Origin: Corinectria fuckeliana
Taxonomy: Eukaryota; Ascomycota; Sordariomycetes; Hypocreales; Nectriaceae
Direction of reading: 5' to 3'
DNA: 64,000 bases
Assembly: GCA_019137255.1 (NCBI GenBank)
Contig: WPDH01000004.1
Coordinates: 744,001 to 808,000, forward strand
The position numbers and the translations under genes were made by a program. The notes beneath the pieces were generated by a model. The model made no database searches. It had not been told where the DNA came from and saw only the letters and a program-made list of their open reading frames with translations. Below, piece after piece: positions 10,181 to 22,620 of this stretch (positions within the stretch are counted from its first letter, which is position 1; each line of letters opens with the position of its first letter).

Positions 10181-12974
10181 TGCAGCTGAAACATGCAAGA
10201 GGGAACCTAGGGGATTATCCTTGGACTGCTGGACAAGAGACCAGTAAAGAAGGAAACGAAATCATGTCCGAAGAAGGGGAAAGGTATTTTATCATTTGGA
10301 AGGAGATTGTACTACGACAATGTATCACGGTTAACCTCTGGCTGGCGGTAGCACCAACCAACCCCCATGTGCCAGGACTCTTTTCTGATACCACAGTACA
10401 GATAGCGACATGCTGGCTGCTACCAAGAGCCAGGCAAAAGGACCTGCCTAGGACGGAGGAGATAGGCTTTGGCGGGAGGAAGCCGTTGGGCCACAATGAG
10501 CAAGCGGTTCGTGGGCCCAAACAGCCGCCGACTGGATACCTGTATGCTATACCAAAGGGAGTTGTAAACTGTTATCGCTGGTCTGGGCAAGGTGTGGGGG
10601 AGTCTAATGGTTGGTGCCAAGGCGTGTTTGCTGCGATATGGACGGATTGATTGGCCCTCGAGGGACTCTTGCACACAGGCTGGCCATAGGCCGAGGAACT
10701 TTTGGAGATGGCGCACGTCGTGTAGTAACACACCCTTGACGAGGCGCGGACCAGGCCATGCAGCCATTGACGAGGCGTTGAATATGTGACATGGAAGTGT
10801 CCAGGTTTCAGACTCCGGCGTTCTATAATCTGGGTGGCGACATGTCGGCGGATGGAGCTCTGAGCCGTGGACGGGAGAGAGGACCAAGACCAGGACCAGG
10901 ACCAGGGGGCCACATCTCTTGTGTGTACTGTACGTTCCCGAACGCGTGGGAAAGAGGAGCTCTCACCACCATCGCTCATCCGCTTCCTGTGAGGTGCATA
11001 CGGGAAGATTCGACGATGCTCTAGACGCATACCAACTGCATGAAACGGGAACTTTTGATTGATGATCGGCCGGATGAGGAAAGCCATGCCCGCGTGCAAG
11101 GATGGCTTCTGTCCAGGCACACATGGACTTGTGACCACGGACACGCTTGGTGAAAGAAGCTGTGCCGCTAGAGTTGATAGATAGCTGGTTGGACGTGGAC
11201 ATCTACCTGTTGGCTCGTTCTGTGTCTGCATGGCGAAGGGATGTCGGCTGTTTTCCTCCATGTCAACGAGTAGGGGTTCCGTGCCCTCAAGCCATGCATG
11301 TAAAGCGAGGCAACACTAGGAAGGGGGTCTGACCCAGAGTGAGACGTATCTAGTAGGCTTAGTTGTTGCACCTGTTGCTGTATCCGGGCACTTGTACGCT
11401 CGTACAAGGGCAACGCAAACGATGTACCCACGGAACGCGTAAGGCAGGATAGGGGGGTTACTCGATAAGACGGCTTTTCCCACTCGCGATACCAGGCTAC
11501 ACGGCGGTATATGGCCGGATGTAGTAGATGCCGGACTTGGTGGGTGCCGTGGGTGCCGTGGGGAAGATGGAGAGAGCGCGTCGTCAGCAGCGAGACGGGC
11601 GGCGAACGGGGACGGATGGTAGGCTTCATCATGTGACCTCCCGGGGCGCTCTGCCAGGACCAGAGCCTCTCCTTCGAACGCGTGCGTCCCTTCATCTCTT
11701 CTAGATTGCGAGAGAACCGAGACAGGGTTTGTTGATCGATGATAGCATACCTACTATGTTAGTAGATAAGTCTATAGGCCAACTTGAGCTCTTGCCCACT
11801 AAGCACCTGCGGGTAACTAACTCCCTTCAATTATGGTTCTGACCTCTTGCACTAGCTCCCCGGCCTCAATGCGGGGCCCCAAGATGGGACTACATAGGTA
11901 GACCGCATTCTATCTCTCCATCACCACCATCCTATTTCGGCCAGAGATCGTCTCACCATACAACATACTCAGTATCACCCTTGGACCTTGACGTACATGC
12001 GGGGTTTCGTCGGCATGTGATCGACCTAGAACTGCCAGGTTTAATCCAAGACCCGGAGCATTGAGCATCTATGGTTAAGAAACAAGTCAAGAAATATGAG
12101 GTGGTGGTAGAACAGACCTCGACGGCCTTTGCTCCTTTGAGATTGAGTATCTAATGCGTACAATCACTTTTCCCTCCTCTTGCTAACCGTCTCTTGCCAC
12201 GATAGCCTGGCATCGGGACTTTTGTCCAACACCTTATCTGCGAGCTAATTCGTGATACTCTTGTCTCCAACTGGCCCCCCACCTCGGTCCGGCGAAGACC
12301 CTGATGACATCGGCCCAAAAATCCGATTCGAATGCGGCCGCAGGAGGGAACGGGTACTTATGGACCATGCTGCTGCCCAATCATGTCGCGAGGCTGCCGT
12401 AAGGCGCTTCGCTTCCCTGCGATCGCGCTGTGGTAATGGAGAGTCTCTCCCATGCTCCTTATCGCTAACCCCCCGATTCCATCATGAGATTCTTGGCATT
12501 CTCATGGCTAGATGCTTGCCTCATGGATGCCCCAAATGTCGTACGTGGGGATTTGGAGACCACGGCAATTGCTGGGTGCTACCAAAGCCTCCCTGGTTAT
12601 GCCCCGTCTCTAGGCGCACCGCAACGATTAACCGAAGGGGAGTCCTAGGATAGCCATGCTGGCCCAGAGATGCACGATGTCTGCCTCGAGCCGTGGCCAT
12701 CCTTGACTGCCTTTGTCTTGTTTTAAGACTGTCTTTAGCATTGGGGCTCAAGATCCCACCCTTGCAAGAACCACGACTAAAACTCTAGGGTCGAGACCCT
12801 TTGGCTCAGAGACCACCAGCAAGGGACCCTTGCTGCCAAGGGATGTTAGGAGCATCGGTCAGGCATTCGAGAGCCAATTCACGGGGCTCTTCATGGCAAG
12901 TCTCCCTGAACCCTCAGCGGCCGCCCCTGTGATGCTGTAGAGCGGCTGCGTTGTTAGACTGATGCTGTGGCAGA
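10181..12974. other. 2.8-kb gene-free region upstream of the OPT transporter
   Basis: Between the OPT start and the 3' end of the transcription factor gene there are only short frames on both strands without recognisable domains, start contexts or splice closure. A CT-rich stretch and repeated CTAGG/CCTAGG motifs occur, but no element with terminal repeats. I read it as a large upstream regulatory region plus the downstream UTR of the neighbour. Confidence 0.4.
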
Positions 12975-15753
12975 TCATGGCCGCTGCTGGAGATTGCGAA
13001 TCAGCTGGTCTCTATACTTCTCCAGGCTTGCACCGAGGATATTAATAAAGGGCCATTGGGTGTTCCTCTTGAAGAAGTGTGCCCATATCTTCAGCACGGC
13101 GAAACTGAGGCTTTGTGGGTCTAACTGTAGCCTAGCCTCCTCGTCGTCGTCAAAGTCCACCACCGCATAGGCTTCCTCGACAATGCATCGAACCCAATGT
13201 AGTATGCGGTCCTCGCTGCCTGGAAGGAAGGAGTCGTGTTAGCTGCTGGGACGTACACCGAGCAATGTGAGCACATACCAGTAAGAGGCATCGCCTTGAC
13301 CGAGACTTGAAGGGACCCGAGCCACTTGCTAAGCAGAACTGCGCATTCCAGTGCCGATAACGAATGGCGAACACTCCAGAAGAACGCTTGGCTTCGAGCG
13401 ACGCGGTCGACGCCGAGTCTGACCGGGATGCTCAGTGCATGAGTGGCGTATAGGAGGGCTGATATGACGCCGTCGCTCCGTTCGACATCAGGGCACTTCG
13501 ACATGGCCTTTGCTATCCGGGTCGGATCTCGAGTCTCGAGTTGTCGGTACGGCCCGAGGTTGAGATATATGCGGACATACGCGAGTCCAAGCAAGGAACT
13601 TGAAGTAAAAGGAATAGGTCCGTTCTCGTTGTTCGGGTTGAGACTCGACTCGGGTGCCTGCTGCCAGCTCGTAGTCCATGATCGCAGGCCTCGTCTGGGT
13701 TCACAAAGTTAGCTATCATCTCAATATGGATAAGTCAATCTGGGCGAATGGAAATGAAGCGATTCGCGTGAGGGTCCGACTTACTCTAATTTATCTACCT
13801 CTTCGGATGGAAGGGACGCAGAGTGGTCCATGATGGGTAGTGAAAGGTCACGGACTATGTATATTCGCTGCAGCAGCCCATGCAGCAGGACGTAATTCCC
13901 AAGTGGCGTGGGGATTGGGTCCAGTGCCACTGCGCAGTCAACATTGCGCAACAAAAGCCCTAGAGCATCCTGGAAGTGAAGCTGCTGCTTCCGAACCTCC
14001 CGCCGAGCCGACTGCCACTGCACCGCTGTCGGCGCCTTCCACTCCTTCGTGGAGCAGGGCAGCCGCAGGTGAATCTCGTTGCTCCGAAGAGCCGGGTAGA
14101 CGTTGTAGGCGACGCTGTGTATGTGAATGAAGGAGAAGGCGATGAGCTTCGCCCTTCGGACGGATTCCTGGCGCACCCATGCCAGCCAGGCCGTGTGCAG
14201 AGACGCGAGATCCGAGATGCTCTCGGGCTCTTCTTCCTCCTCTAGGCCGACATCCCGAAGAACTTGCGCCAAAAGGCTCTGCAACGTGAATGCCTCCTGC
14301 AACAGAGATTCCTTGGGCTCCCATGTCGCATAGCCCATGAGGTTTATTAGAGCTCGGACAGTGTCAATAGGTTCCCACAGGCCGCAGTCAAGACTGGACA
14401 TGCCAGACATCAAGGTGGTCCCGTTACCATGCGGCTGTCTGTGGGGTGAGCCATCTTGCATGTTGAGAAGACTGCTTGTCTTGGGCCCAAACTTCCCCCG
14501 CTCGTGAACCAGTCTCTCAAAGAGCACGGCTTTCCCGGCGTGGAACAGGCGTTCCGAGTTTCGGTGCTCCAAACAGTACTGGGCGCCAAGGGCGGCGATG
14601 GAGAGGACCAACTCCAACGGACTATCGAGGACTCTCCAAGTGTGGACATGGATGAATACCAAGTGCGTGTGGAACCCTTCAAAATACGACGTAACGTACC
14701 TTGTCAGGGCGTGTCGGGACGGTAAGCGGAAGTTCGGATCAAGAACACCTCGGAACCGCTCGAGAGATTGACTCAGTCGAGCTCGCTGCTCGTCGGTGAT
14801 CTTGAACAGAGGAGGCGAGAATTCATGAACTCGAGGATCTGATTGAGGCCGTTAGTCTTGGGAACAAGGCGAGTGCGAGGACAAACTTGTTACGCACTTT
14901 CAACGGAGGCCGGCCCGTTGATTTTGTCTCCTTCAGGTGCTGAGGGCAACCACGAGCTGAAGGGAGTGCTTGGCCTTGTGATGGGCCCCGGGTGAGGATG
15001 CACAGCGGAGGGTTCTAGTTCTCCCATTGCGTGATCTCCAGTGTCGGAGTCTCTCTCTGGGTTCTCGAAATATGGACTCCACTCAGCCGGGAGGCCTACT
15101 CCGTCGAGAAAGTCTGCAAACTCCCGGAACTGATCAAGACCGCTCATATCCTGGCCTGCTGGGAGTATAAGTATGGGATGATAAGAGCCTGCCTGCCTCT
15201 GTGGCCACACCCTTCAGGGCAACAAACCTTGGTCGAGCATCTGAGGAGCCATGAGAGACGGATGGCACGCATCTGCAGAAATGGGTTGTGGGACGATGCC
15301 ACGCTGGGCAACACCGAGATACACTGCAGCAGACGTCGGCTGTTGAGCCCACGGGGGAGCGTTCAGCCCGGACAGCGTCGACAGGGACTCGGCGGCGGCG
15401 GCGACAGCCAGATCCGGCTCCGCGGGCCGGCGCGATACGACGGGATCCACGCCATCTCCCTCGTGGAAGGTGATGCGCTGATGCCGAGTCAACAGGTCGC
15501 GCCGCGTGAATGCCGCTCCACAGCGACACAGGAAGGGCTTCTCTTTGGTATCTGCCGACGCCGGTGAGCACGTGAGTCGGGTCAAGCTGCATCTCAGCTC
15601 CAAGGCGGACTACCCACGAGTTCGGACATGGCGCTCCAGATGTTCGGAGCGCTTGAAGGACCTTGCGCAATGCGAGCAAACGTGGGGAACTCCGCGGCGT
15701 CGTCTTCGCGGTTGCTGCTGCGTTTCGCCACCTTCTGTCTCCGCTGCCAGCAT
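12975..15753 (-). CDS. C2H2 zinc-finger plus fungal-specific domain transcription factor, 810 aa, six exons
   Basis: A DNA-binding regulator. Exons: 15753-15618, 15551-15228, 15155-14898, 14838-13785, 13694-13279, 13219-12975 (811 codons). Finger 1 is VCSHCARSFKRSEHLERH; the first intron splits the inter-finger linker, and splicing gives RTHTKEKP, a canonical C2H2 linker, followed by finger 2 (FLCRCGAAFTRRDLLTRHQ). The C-terminal half is a fungal_trans (PF04082-like) region with LELVLSIAALGAQYC, RALINLMGYATWEP and the Trp-rich AWLAWVRQESVRRAKLIAF. Its start comes from a frame with an upstream stop; an extra 5' exon is possible. It is transcribed away from an SDR gene with a shared 474-bp promoter, so a pathway-specific role for the cluster to its right is plausible but unproven. 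Target and ligand are unknown. Confidence 0.85.
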
Positions 15754-16227
15754 CTTCGGGTTGGAGACGGACGATGTTGGAACGTTGGAGTTGGAGAGAC
15801 TCGAGGGAACGAGCGAGAGAACTGGGGCGATGGGGGCCCTTGGAGACGGCTTTGACGGCCTGGTGAATGACTCGCGGACGCGCTTATCTCGCTATCTCGG
15901 AAGCTTCCCCACTTCGGGTTGGAGTAGGTTTCGGTTGAAGCGGACATGTCCACAATTCAGGTTGGGGTTGCTGTCTCTAGTTGGCTTGAGGAAATGATCG
16001 TCGACCGCTTTGGACGAGGCTTCATCGTTGAATTGGGAAGATAATGGCTACCTAACAGCTAGCTTAAGCCTTGGAGCAGGGGTCTTTGCTTATGACAAGC
16101 CGGTCACTGGTCAATAATAGCAGTCGAGGCTGAACTGACGATGCGGTATACGCCCGTCCACTCAGACATTAGCCCATTAGCAACCGCTCATCATCAACAA
16201 TCAAGCCCCGAGACAACCTTCATCGCG
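15754..16227. promoter_or_regulatory. divergent promoter between the C2H2 regulator and the SDR
   Basis: A 474-bp head-to-head spacer. Such an arrangement often couples a pathway regulator to its first target. I cannot point to a specific operator. An in-frame earlier ATG for the SDR lies at 16141, so part of this spacer could be coding. Confidence 0.4.
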
Positions 16228-17154
16228 ATGGCATCCTTGTCAGCGGAGCTCCCAGGCGTGGCCCTGATAACCGGCGCTGGCGGTACAGGTATGAACAGCC
16301 AACCCCAACGTCTGTTCCAACGAACCCTCACTTACACAGATGACCAGGAATCGGCGCCGCCGTTGCCAAAGCATTCGCCCGGTCGGGATGCTCCAGGCTT
16401 GCCATCACAGACATCAACGAAAGCACCCTCGCACAGACCCGGGACGCCATCTTGCAGATCAACCCGGAAGCTCAAGTCTTGACGCGCGCGGGCGACATCT
16501 CGGACGAGGCCTTTGTCTCCTCCATGGCCAGCGACGTTGCCAACGCGTTCGCGCGCCTGGACTACGCCGTCAACTGCGCAGGCATCTTGGGCCAGTCTCT
16601 GCGCTCGACCGAGACCGACACGGCTGCGTTTGACCTGATCACTCGCGTCAACTACCGCGGCTCGTGGCTCTGCTCGCGGGCGGCGCTTGCGCAGATGCTG
16701 AAGCAGGAGCCGCTCGAGGCGCACCCCGAGCAAAGAGGCGCAGTCGTGAACATCGCGAGCCAACTAGGCATCGTTGCGCGGCCGGGGGCTGGTACGTCGT
16801 CCCCCAACTCTCCTACTTAGCTGGACCCTATAGTTATACCTGTTAATTACCGGAGCAGCCCCGTATTGCGCTTCCAAGGCGGCAATCATCAGCATGACAC
16901 GCGCTGATGCCATCGACTACTCGGCAGACGGGATCCGCATCAACTGCGTCTGTCCCGGTGTCATCGAGTCCCCAATGACGACCGGCTCGGAAGAGGTGAC
17001 GCGGCGACTGAAGCCTGCGGTCGACATTGCGCCCATGCGGAGGATGGGCCGGCCGGACGAAGTTGCAAATGCTGTGCTATTCTTGTGTTCCAGTCAGGCA
17101 TCCTTTATTCAAGGACACGCCCTCGTAGTAGACGGAGGATATACCATCAACTAG
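16228..17154 (+). CDS. classical short-chain dehydrogenase/reductase, 266 aa, three exons
   Basis: An NAD(P)-dependent oxidoreductase of the classical SDR type. Exons: 16228-16288, 16348-16791, 16859-17154; both introns close in frame. The first intron splits the cofactor motif, giving TGAGGTGIGAAVAK after splicing. Also visible are the NCAG motif (YAVNCAGILG), the catalytic Ser158 in NIASQLG, and YCASK with Tyr171 and Lys175, 13 residues after the Ser, as in active enzymes. The C-terminus RPDEVANAVLFLCSSQASFIQGHALVVDGGYTIN type ending (FIQGHALVVDGG) is typical. The substrate cannot be predicted. An in-frame upstream ATG at 16141 would add 29 residues without SDR similarity, so I prefer 16228. 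It converges on the amidase with 56 bp between stops. Confidence 0.93.
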
Positions 17155-17210
17155 GCAATGGCATTGTGAATGAACAAACTCATGTGAGCGTATATATATT
17201 CATCTTTCGT

Positions 17211-19032
17211 CTACGACTTTACCGTAAGCTGGGTGCCCTCTATTGCGCCCTGCCCGTTCAGCTTCGACCAGCCATTCTCCTGCAACCCCCCCGACACCAC
17301 CTTGTCAGGGCCTCCATTCAGAGTCGCGGTGCTTGCCTTCCAGTCAAAGGCAGTCTCCCAAGCATGCGCAACCTGGAGAACCTTCTTCTCTTGCCACAAG
17401 CCCCCAACGATCTGCATGCCCACCGGCAGCAAGACCTGGGAGTCTTCCTTGGCGGGCGCGAACCCCACCGGCAGCGACATGGCCGGATGGCCCGTCACGT
17501 TGAACACGGCCGTGTTGGTCGTCAGCCCGATGCTGGGTTCGAAACACTGGCGTGGCGTTCCGCGGCCCCCGTGCTGCGGCGCCACGTACGGGGTCGTCGG
17601 CATGACGAGGACGTCGAACTCGGACAGAGCCGCTTCGTAGTCGTCGCTGATCTTGCGACCCAAGTTCACAGCTTTGCCGTAAAGACCCGGGAACTTGTCC
17701 ATCAGGTAGAGGCCGTTGATGATGGTGTTTTGGGTGGACGGGAACAGCTTCTGGAAGTTCTCCGTCGTCCAAGGCAGTCTTGCGTGCTCGAACTCGGTGA
17801 GGTGGACGCCCCTTCTTCCGTGAGCTTTGCCGAGGATGGTGAGCGATCCTGAGATTCTCTGCTGGATAGTCCAGATGGCGGGGCCCTCGAGGTGTGATGG
17901 GATAGACACCTCCTCGACCGTGGCACCCAGCTGCTGGAGCCTCCTCGCGGCAGAGAGCACAACCTCCTTGACCATGGGATCGACAACTTCCGGGCTGAAC
18001 CCCTCCCTCAGGATGCCGACTTTGACACCGGCTAGGCTGGGGCGCCCATCACTCCGTTTTGCCAGCGATGCTGCGTAACCGTGTGATCCATGAGCCCCCG
18101 CCGCTTGTGACCTGTCGTCGATGCCATCGTGGCCGGCCAGAGCATCGAGAAATACAGAGGCATCATACACAGACCGCGTCAACGGCCCGGCATGATCATC
18201 AATAGCATCGCCGCTCGTGATACCGGTCCAAGGAACGAGCCCATGAGTAGGCTTGAAGCCGATACCTAACACCACCAGGTCAGCGCGTGAAGCATCAGAG
18301 GGGCAAAGACAAGTCACCTACACCCACACAAGGCCGCAGGCACCCGGATGCTTCCACCTTGGTCTCCCCCGATGGCGCAATCAACGAGACCGGATCCCAC
18401 CAGCGCGGCGCCTCCGGAGGTGCTTCCACCAGCAGAGTAGCCCCTTCGATAGGGGTTGTCGACAGTGCCCTGGGCGCTGGTAAAGGACGACGTCGAGTTG
18501 CAGAAGTTCTCGCACGTCGCCGTGCCCACGATGTTGGCGCCGGCGTCGAGCAGCCGCGTCACCACGGTCGCATCCGTGCTTGGCGTCCACGCGGGAAAGG
18601 CGTCGCTGCCGTAGAACTGCGGGACGCCCGCGACGGCGATGCAGTCCTTGACGCAGACCGACTTGCCGCTCAGCGGAGAGCCGTCGGGGTCGCCCCTGAT
18701 GAGGAACTTGTGCGCCCACGCGTTGCCGAAGTCTTGTTGCTCTGCTGTCGGCCGGTGGACGTTCTCGCGCGGGTATTTCTTGGTGTCGGGTGTCGGCTGG
18801 TAGTCGGGGAGACTGGTGATGTGTTCTGCGCAGTCGTGCACGGCAGCGAGGAGCTGGCTGAAGTCGTCCGAGTCCTGCTCCTTGATGCCCACTCCGATCT
18901 GCTTCAAGACGTTCTCGACATCACCTTTCTTCACCGGATTGCCCCTGAGACCAAAATGTCAGCGACCAGAGAGAGGGCTTGCGGACTATAATGGAGTGCT
19001 TACGGTGAAGCCTCTTTGAAGAAGACGGACAT
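17211..19032 (-). CDS. amidase-signature amidohydrolase, 568 aa, three exons
   Basis: It hydrolyses a carboxamide to acid and ammonia. Exons: 19032-19004, 18944-18322, 18265-17211 (569 codons). The Ser-cisSer-Lys triad is visible: Lys in GKSVCVKDCIAVAG, the cis-Ser in SAGGSTSGGAAL, and the nucleophile in GGDQGGSIRVPAALCG. The second intron falls just after this motif, and splicing yields CGCIGFKPTHGLVPWTGI. The GGDQGGSIR variant is that of bacterial nitrile-cluster amidases and many fungal amidases, not the GatA subunit of tRNA amidotransferase, and the N-terminal 80 residues (MSVFFKEASPGNPVKK start) are likewise amidase-type. It lacks a signal peptide, so is likely cytosolic. The substrate is unknown; neighbours suggest small amides or the product of imide opening. 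Confidence 0.92.
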
Positions 19033-19871
19033 GTCGATTGTGGTGGCTGCTTATCTCGTGCGAGGTACGCTAGAAACGACGTTTCCGTCTAGTGCTTGGT
19101 CTTCACACCTACCTTTGATCTTTGAAGCAGCCGTCTTAGAATATCCTCCCAGGTAGCGGCATTCGATAAGCGGCCCTTCCTAAGTATGTGATTGCTGAAT
19201 TTGAATCGTCGACCGAACCGCGGCCCCATTGCCGAGAGGTATTAGATGACAAATGCCTTGGACATCATCGAGGCGACTTCGTGAAGCCGCGCAATGGGGT
19301 CGAAAGTGGTCCTAGTGCAGAGCTTGGGGATTCGATGAGTTGGAGGTCGTTGGGGTCGCTTGAAGAATCCCCTCCTCCACGCCATGATGAGCTACGAAAT
19401 GTTACCCCGAAACGAAGCCGGTCCATAGAGTGTTGACGTATCTCGGAGGTAACTTCCCTAGATGAATAGCGTGGTGAGTCTGGGGTAGTCTAGACGTCTA
19501 ATAGCCAATCGTCTTGGATGATTTCAGTATCTGCAAAGGTGGAGTTGTCATGATCAAGACCACACGACAAGTGCGTTACGATGGAGCGCCAAAGGCCAAG
19601 GCATGCTGCTAGAACCGAAGATGGATGCTCGGCTATGAGAAGACTTAAGATATGGAATCAACTTTATCACATGGGGTAGTGATTAGACTAGACCGACATT
19701 CAATCAGACATTATCAAGTCTGGCTTGAAACGGCGGGACCAAGTCCGGCATCACATAGCAAAGAGGCTAGGTCCGATGTGTCAATCGTTCATCTCTAGCA
19801 GTGCCCCACAGAGCAGCGAACTTCATAGGAAGATTTTCACAATACCGGAGACCCGGCTGTAAAGTCTTAAC
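19033..19871. other. intergenic region between amidase and alcohol dehydrogenase, no gene seen
   Basis: 839 bp upstream of the amidase start and downstream of the alcohol dehydrogenase. I find only short non-coding frames. It should contain the amidase promoter. Confidence 0.4.
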
Positions 19872-21104
19872 TCAGAGAAGCTCTAACGACTCATTGTAGG
19901 ACTGATCATCTACTTGAACGACCAGCCGACCCTTGAACCCCCCCGCCTGATATGTTTCTACAATTGTAGGAATGTCACTGAAGGCGACACGCGTAACATG
20001 AGACATGATACCGCTCCTCCCCACCACCTCCATCATTCGTCTCGTAGAATCGGCACTCGCAACGTAGCTCCCCATGATGACCAACTCGCGAAACACCATG
20101 ACGCTAGAATCGAACCGCCACTGCTCCGGAGGCAACCCAAGCGCCACCATGACCCCCCCAAAGCGCAGCTGCGTCAACGTCCAGGAGTTCACGTCGAGAT
20201 CATCCGTGCAGACGATTGCAGCGGCGATGCCTTCGCCCTCCGTGAACTTCAGAACCTTGGCTGCCGCGGCTTCGCTCGAGGTCGAGTCAAGGATCAGATC
20301 TGGCGACAGCCAGGGAGGCATTTCCGTTGCTAGAGCCCTCCCGGCTTCCCGGTTGTCGATGGCGATTGTGCGATAGCCCATCACCTTCGAGAATTGCACG
20401 CCAAGGTGCCCAAGGCCCCCTATCCCTACGATGGCGACGACCGCGCCTGGTTCAAGAGTGGCTGTTGCTTTTTCGAGCGCGCCCCATACGGTTGCCTTTG
20501 TGTTTCTCAACTTTAGTTCTCAGGATGCGGTTGACCGTTTGGAGGGACTTACTCCAGCGCACATCAACGGCGCGGCTTGGTCAAAGGGTAGAGACTCCGG
20601 CAGCAACACTGTGGTAGCCGGGTCGACAACCATGTACTCGGCGAAACACCCATCGGTCTTGAACCCAGCCGTCTCGCGCCTCTCGCAGATCCTCGGGTCC
20701 AGCTTGCGATGGCGGCGTAGCGCCAGCGCACACCCGGCGCACTGGGAGCATGCATTCTTGAAGTTCAACGCGCCAACACGATCGCCCACCTTCCAGGAGC
20801 CTCCGCACTTGGGGCCGGCCTGCACAATCACCCCGGCAGGCTCGTGGGAGGGGATCATGGGCAGCTGGCAGCTGAACTGGCCGCGGAGGACCTGGAGGTC
20901 CGAGTGGCAGAAGCCCGCTGCGTGGACCTTGATCAGGAGCTCGTTGTCTCCGATGTCGGGTATTGGGATTGAGACCAGCTCATAAGGCGTGTTGTACTAA
21001 TGGCAGTGTCAGGATGCGTTTGGATGCTTCGGCGCATCGCTGCAGCACACCTCACGGATTTGAGCCGCCTGCATCAGTAGCGGTAGTTTCTCGTTGACTG
21101 ACAT
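19872..21104 (-). CDS. zinc-dependent alcohol dehydrogenase (MDR family), 373 aa, three exons
   Basis: It interconverts an alcohol and aldehyde with NAD(P). Exons: 21104-21051, 20996-20553, 20495-19872 (374 codons, all phase 0). The catalytic zinc site is indicated by GFCHSDLQ and SHEPAG, and the structural zinc by the four-cysteine lobe in NACSQCAGCALALRR...RICERR. The nucleotide fold shows GIGGLGHLGVQFSKVMG. Length and the short structural-zinc lobe resemble fungal ADH1-type enzymes (about 350 aa) with a 20-residue N-terminal extension. It is transcribed divergently from the NodB-type deacetylase over a 396-bp spacer, and lies in the same block as an SDR and an amidase, so it may oxidise the carbon product of that pathway. 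Confidence 0.92.
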
Positions 21105-21500
21105 CTTGCAGGGTTGGTGATGGTTCAGTGTTCCCATCGCCGGGCAAAATCAGATAAGCGGTTGAAATCGAACCATATTATCTCTGAATCACTGATATGC
21201 TAATCATTGGTGCTTGCGACTCCAACAGCCGCGGGGGAGCTTCCTTCCTCCAACTGATAGACAGCCTGCCCAGCCCCGGTCAAGCTCCACTCATACCCCG
21301 CGATCCATCACTCTAGCATTAATGAATGATCCGACTGATCTGACTCGGTCGAAGCTTCATCGTGGGCGTAGTGTAAACCATAAGACATCTGCCGTTGCTG
21401 ACCAGCCGAGAAGCTTCCCCTATCAGTCTTGCTTACTGGTGTTTTCGCGTCCAGCTTAAGACTTCATCTAGAGCTCCGACCAAACCCCGAAAAGTTCCCA
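21105..21500. promoter_or_regulatory. divergent promoter between alcohol dehydrogenase and NodB-type hydrolase
   Basis: A 396-bp head-to-head spacer. GATA motifs occur (for example cagataagcgg near 21151), as expected for nitrogen-regulated fungal genes, but GATA is too short to be diagnostic. Confidence 0.4.
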
Positions 21501-22620
21501 ATGGGCAAGAAGCGCGTCCTCATCAGCTACGGCGTCGACGTCGACGCCGTCGCCGGCTGGCTGGGGTCATACGGCGGCGAAGACTCGCCCAACGACATCA
21601 GCAGAGGTCCGCGGCTCCCCCCCGGCGACGCTTCACCGCGGTGCAGTTGGCTAACGACGCGGCAGGCATCTTCGCCGGCACCGTGGGCACGCAGCGGCTG
21701 CTGAAGCTGTTCGCCAAGTACGACATCAAGACGACGTGGTTCATCCCCGGCCACAGCCTGGAGACGTTCCCCGAGGACATGGCCGCCGTGCGGGACGCCG
21801 GTCACGAGATCGGCCTGCACGGCTACTCGCACGAGAACCCGACCGACATGACCATCGAGCAGCAGCGCGACGTCCTGGACAAGACGTACCGCCAGCTGAC
21901 CGAGTTCTGCGGTGGCAAGCCGCCCCGAGGAAGCGTCGCGCCCTGGTGAGCCTCCGTCTCGAGTCCTTCTCATTCTCCCGTCTTACTCCACTGACACAAT
22001 TCTTCTTCTTCTGCAGGTGGGAGACCAGCGGCGAGGGAGCCCAGCTTCTCCTTGACTACGGCATCGAATACGACCACAGCATGGCGCACCACGACTGCCA
22101 GCCGTACTACCTCAACACGGGGGAGTCGTGGACCAAGATCGACTACAAGAAGAAGGCCGACGAGTGGATGAAGCCGCTGACACGGGGCACCGATACGGGG
22201 CTCGTCGAGATCCCGACCAACTGGTACCTCGACGACCTGCCGCCCATGATGTTCATCAAGGCGGCGCCCAACAGCCACGGCTTCGTCAACGCGCGCGACG
22301 TCGAGGACATCTGGCGCGACCACTTCGACTACTTCTACCGCGAGTACGACGAGTTCATCTTCCCCATGACGGTGCACCCGGATGTGTCGGGACGGCCGCA
22401 TGCGCTTTTGATGCACGAGAGGTAAGTACACGGGGATTTAAGCTAGAATAGGTCCGTGTCCAGCTTACTGACCTTGTGCAGACTCATCGAACACTTCAAG
22501 AAGCACGAGGGCGTCGAGTTCGTGACCATGGCGGAGATGTCGGATGAGTTTAAGAGCAAGAACACGCCAGCGCCCGGAGCGTTGATGCCTGCCGCGCCGG
22601 GGGCGATACTGAAGAAGTGA
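21501..22620 (+). CDS. polysaccharide-deacetylase-fold (NodB) hydrolase, PgdA/PuuE/cyclic-imidase type, 309 aa, four exons
   Basis: A metal-dependent hydrolase of the CE4/NodB fold. Exons: 21501-21606, 21666-21945, 22017-22421, 22482-22620 (310 codons). The metal-binding motif 1 Asp lies in YGVDVDAVAGWLGSY, motif 2 is GLHGYSHENP (His-x3-His), and motif 3 is PPRGSVAPWWETS. The C-terminal half has the conserved YDHSMAHHDCQPYYL, IPTNWYLDDLPPMMFIK and HPDVSGRPHALLMHER. There is no signal peptide or chitin-binding domain, so an extracellular chitin deacetylase is unlikely. This intracellular subgroup includes HpPgdA, PuuE allantoinase and a bacterial cyclic imidase, which open a ring amide. Next to an amidase, ring opening of a cyclic imide or ureide is my preferred guess. 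Intron 1 has an atypical GTCCGC donor but a good GCTAAC branch site. Confidence 0.9.

Noticed and set aside
10572..11695. Overlapping minus-strand frames of 155-229 aa upstream of the OPT gene
   Set aside because: No domain, no sensible composition, and no splice sites that join them into a longer product.
15594..15953. 119-aa frame beginning MDMSASTETYSN as the N-terminus of the C2H2 regulator
   Set aside because: It is in a different frame from finger 1 and would need an unsupported splice; the finger frame has its own ATG at 15753.
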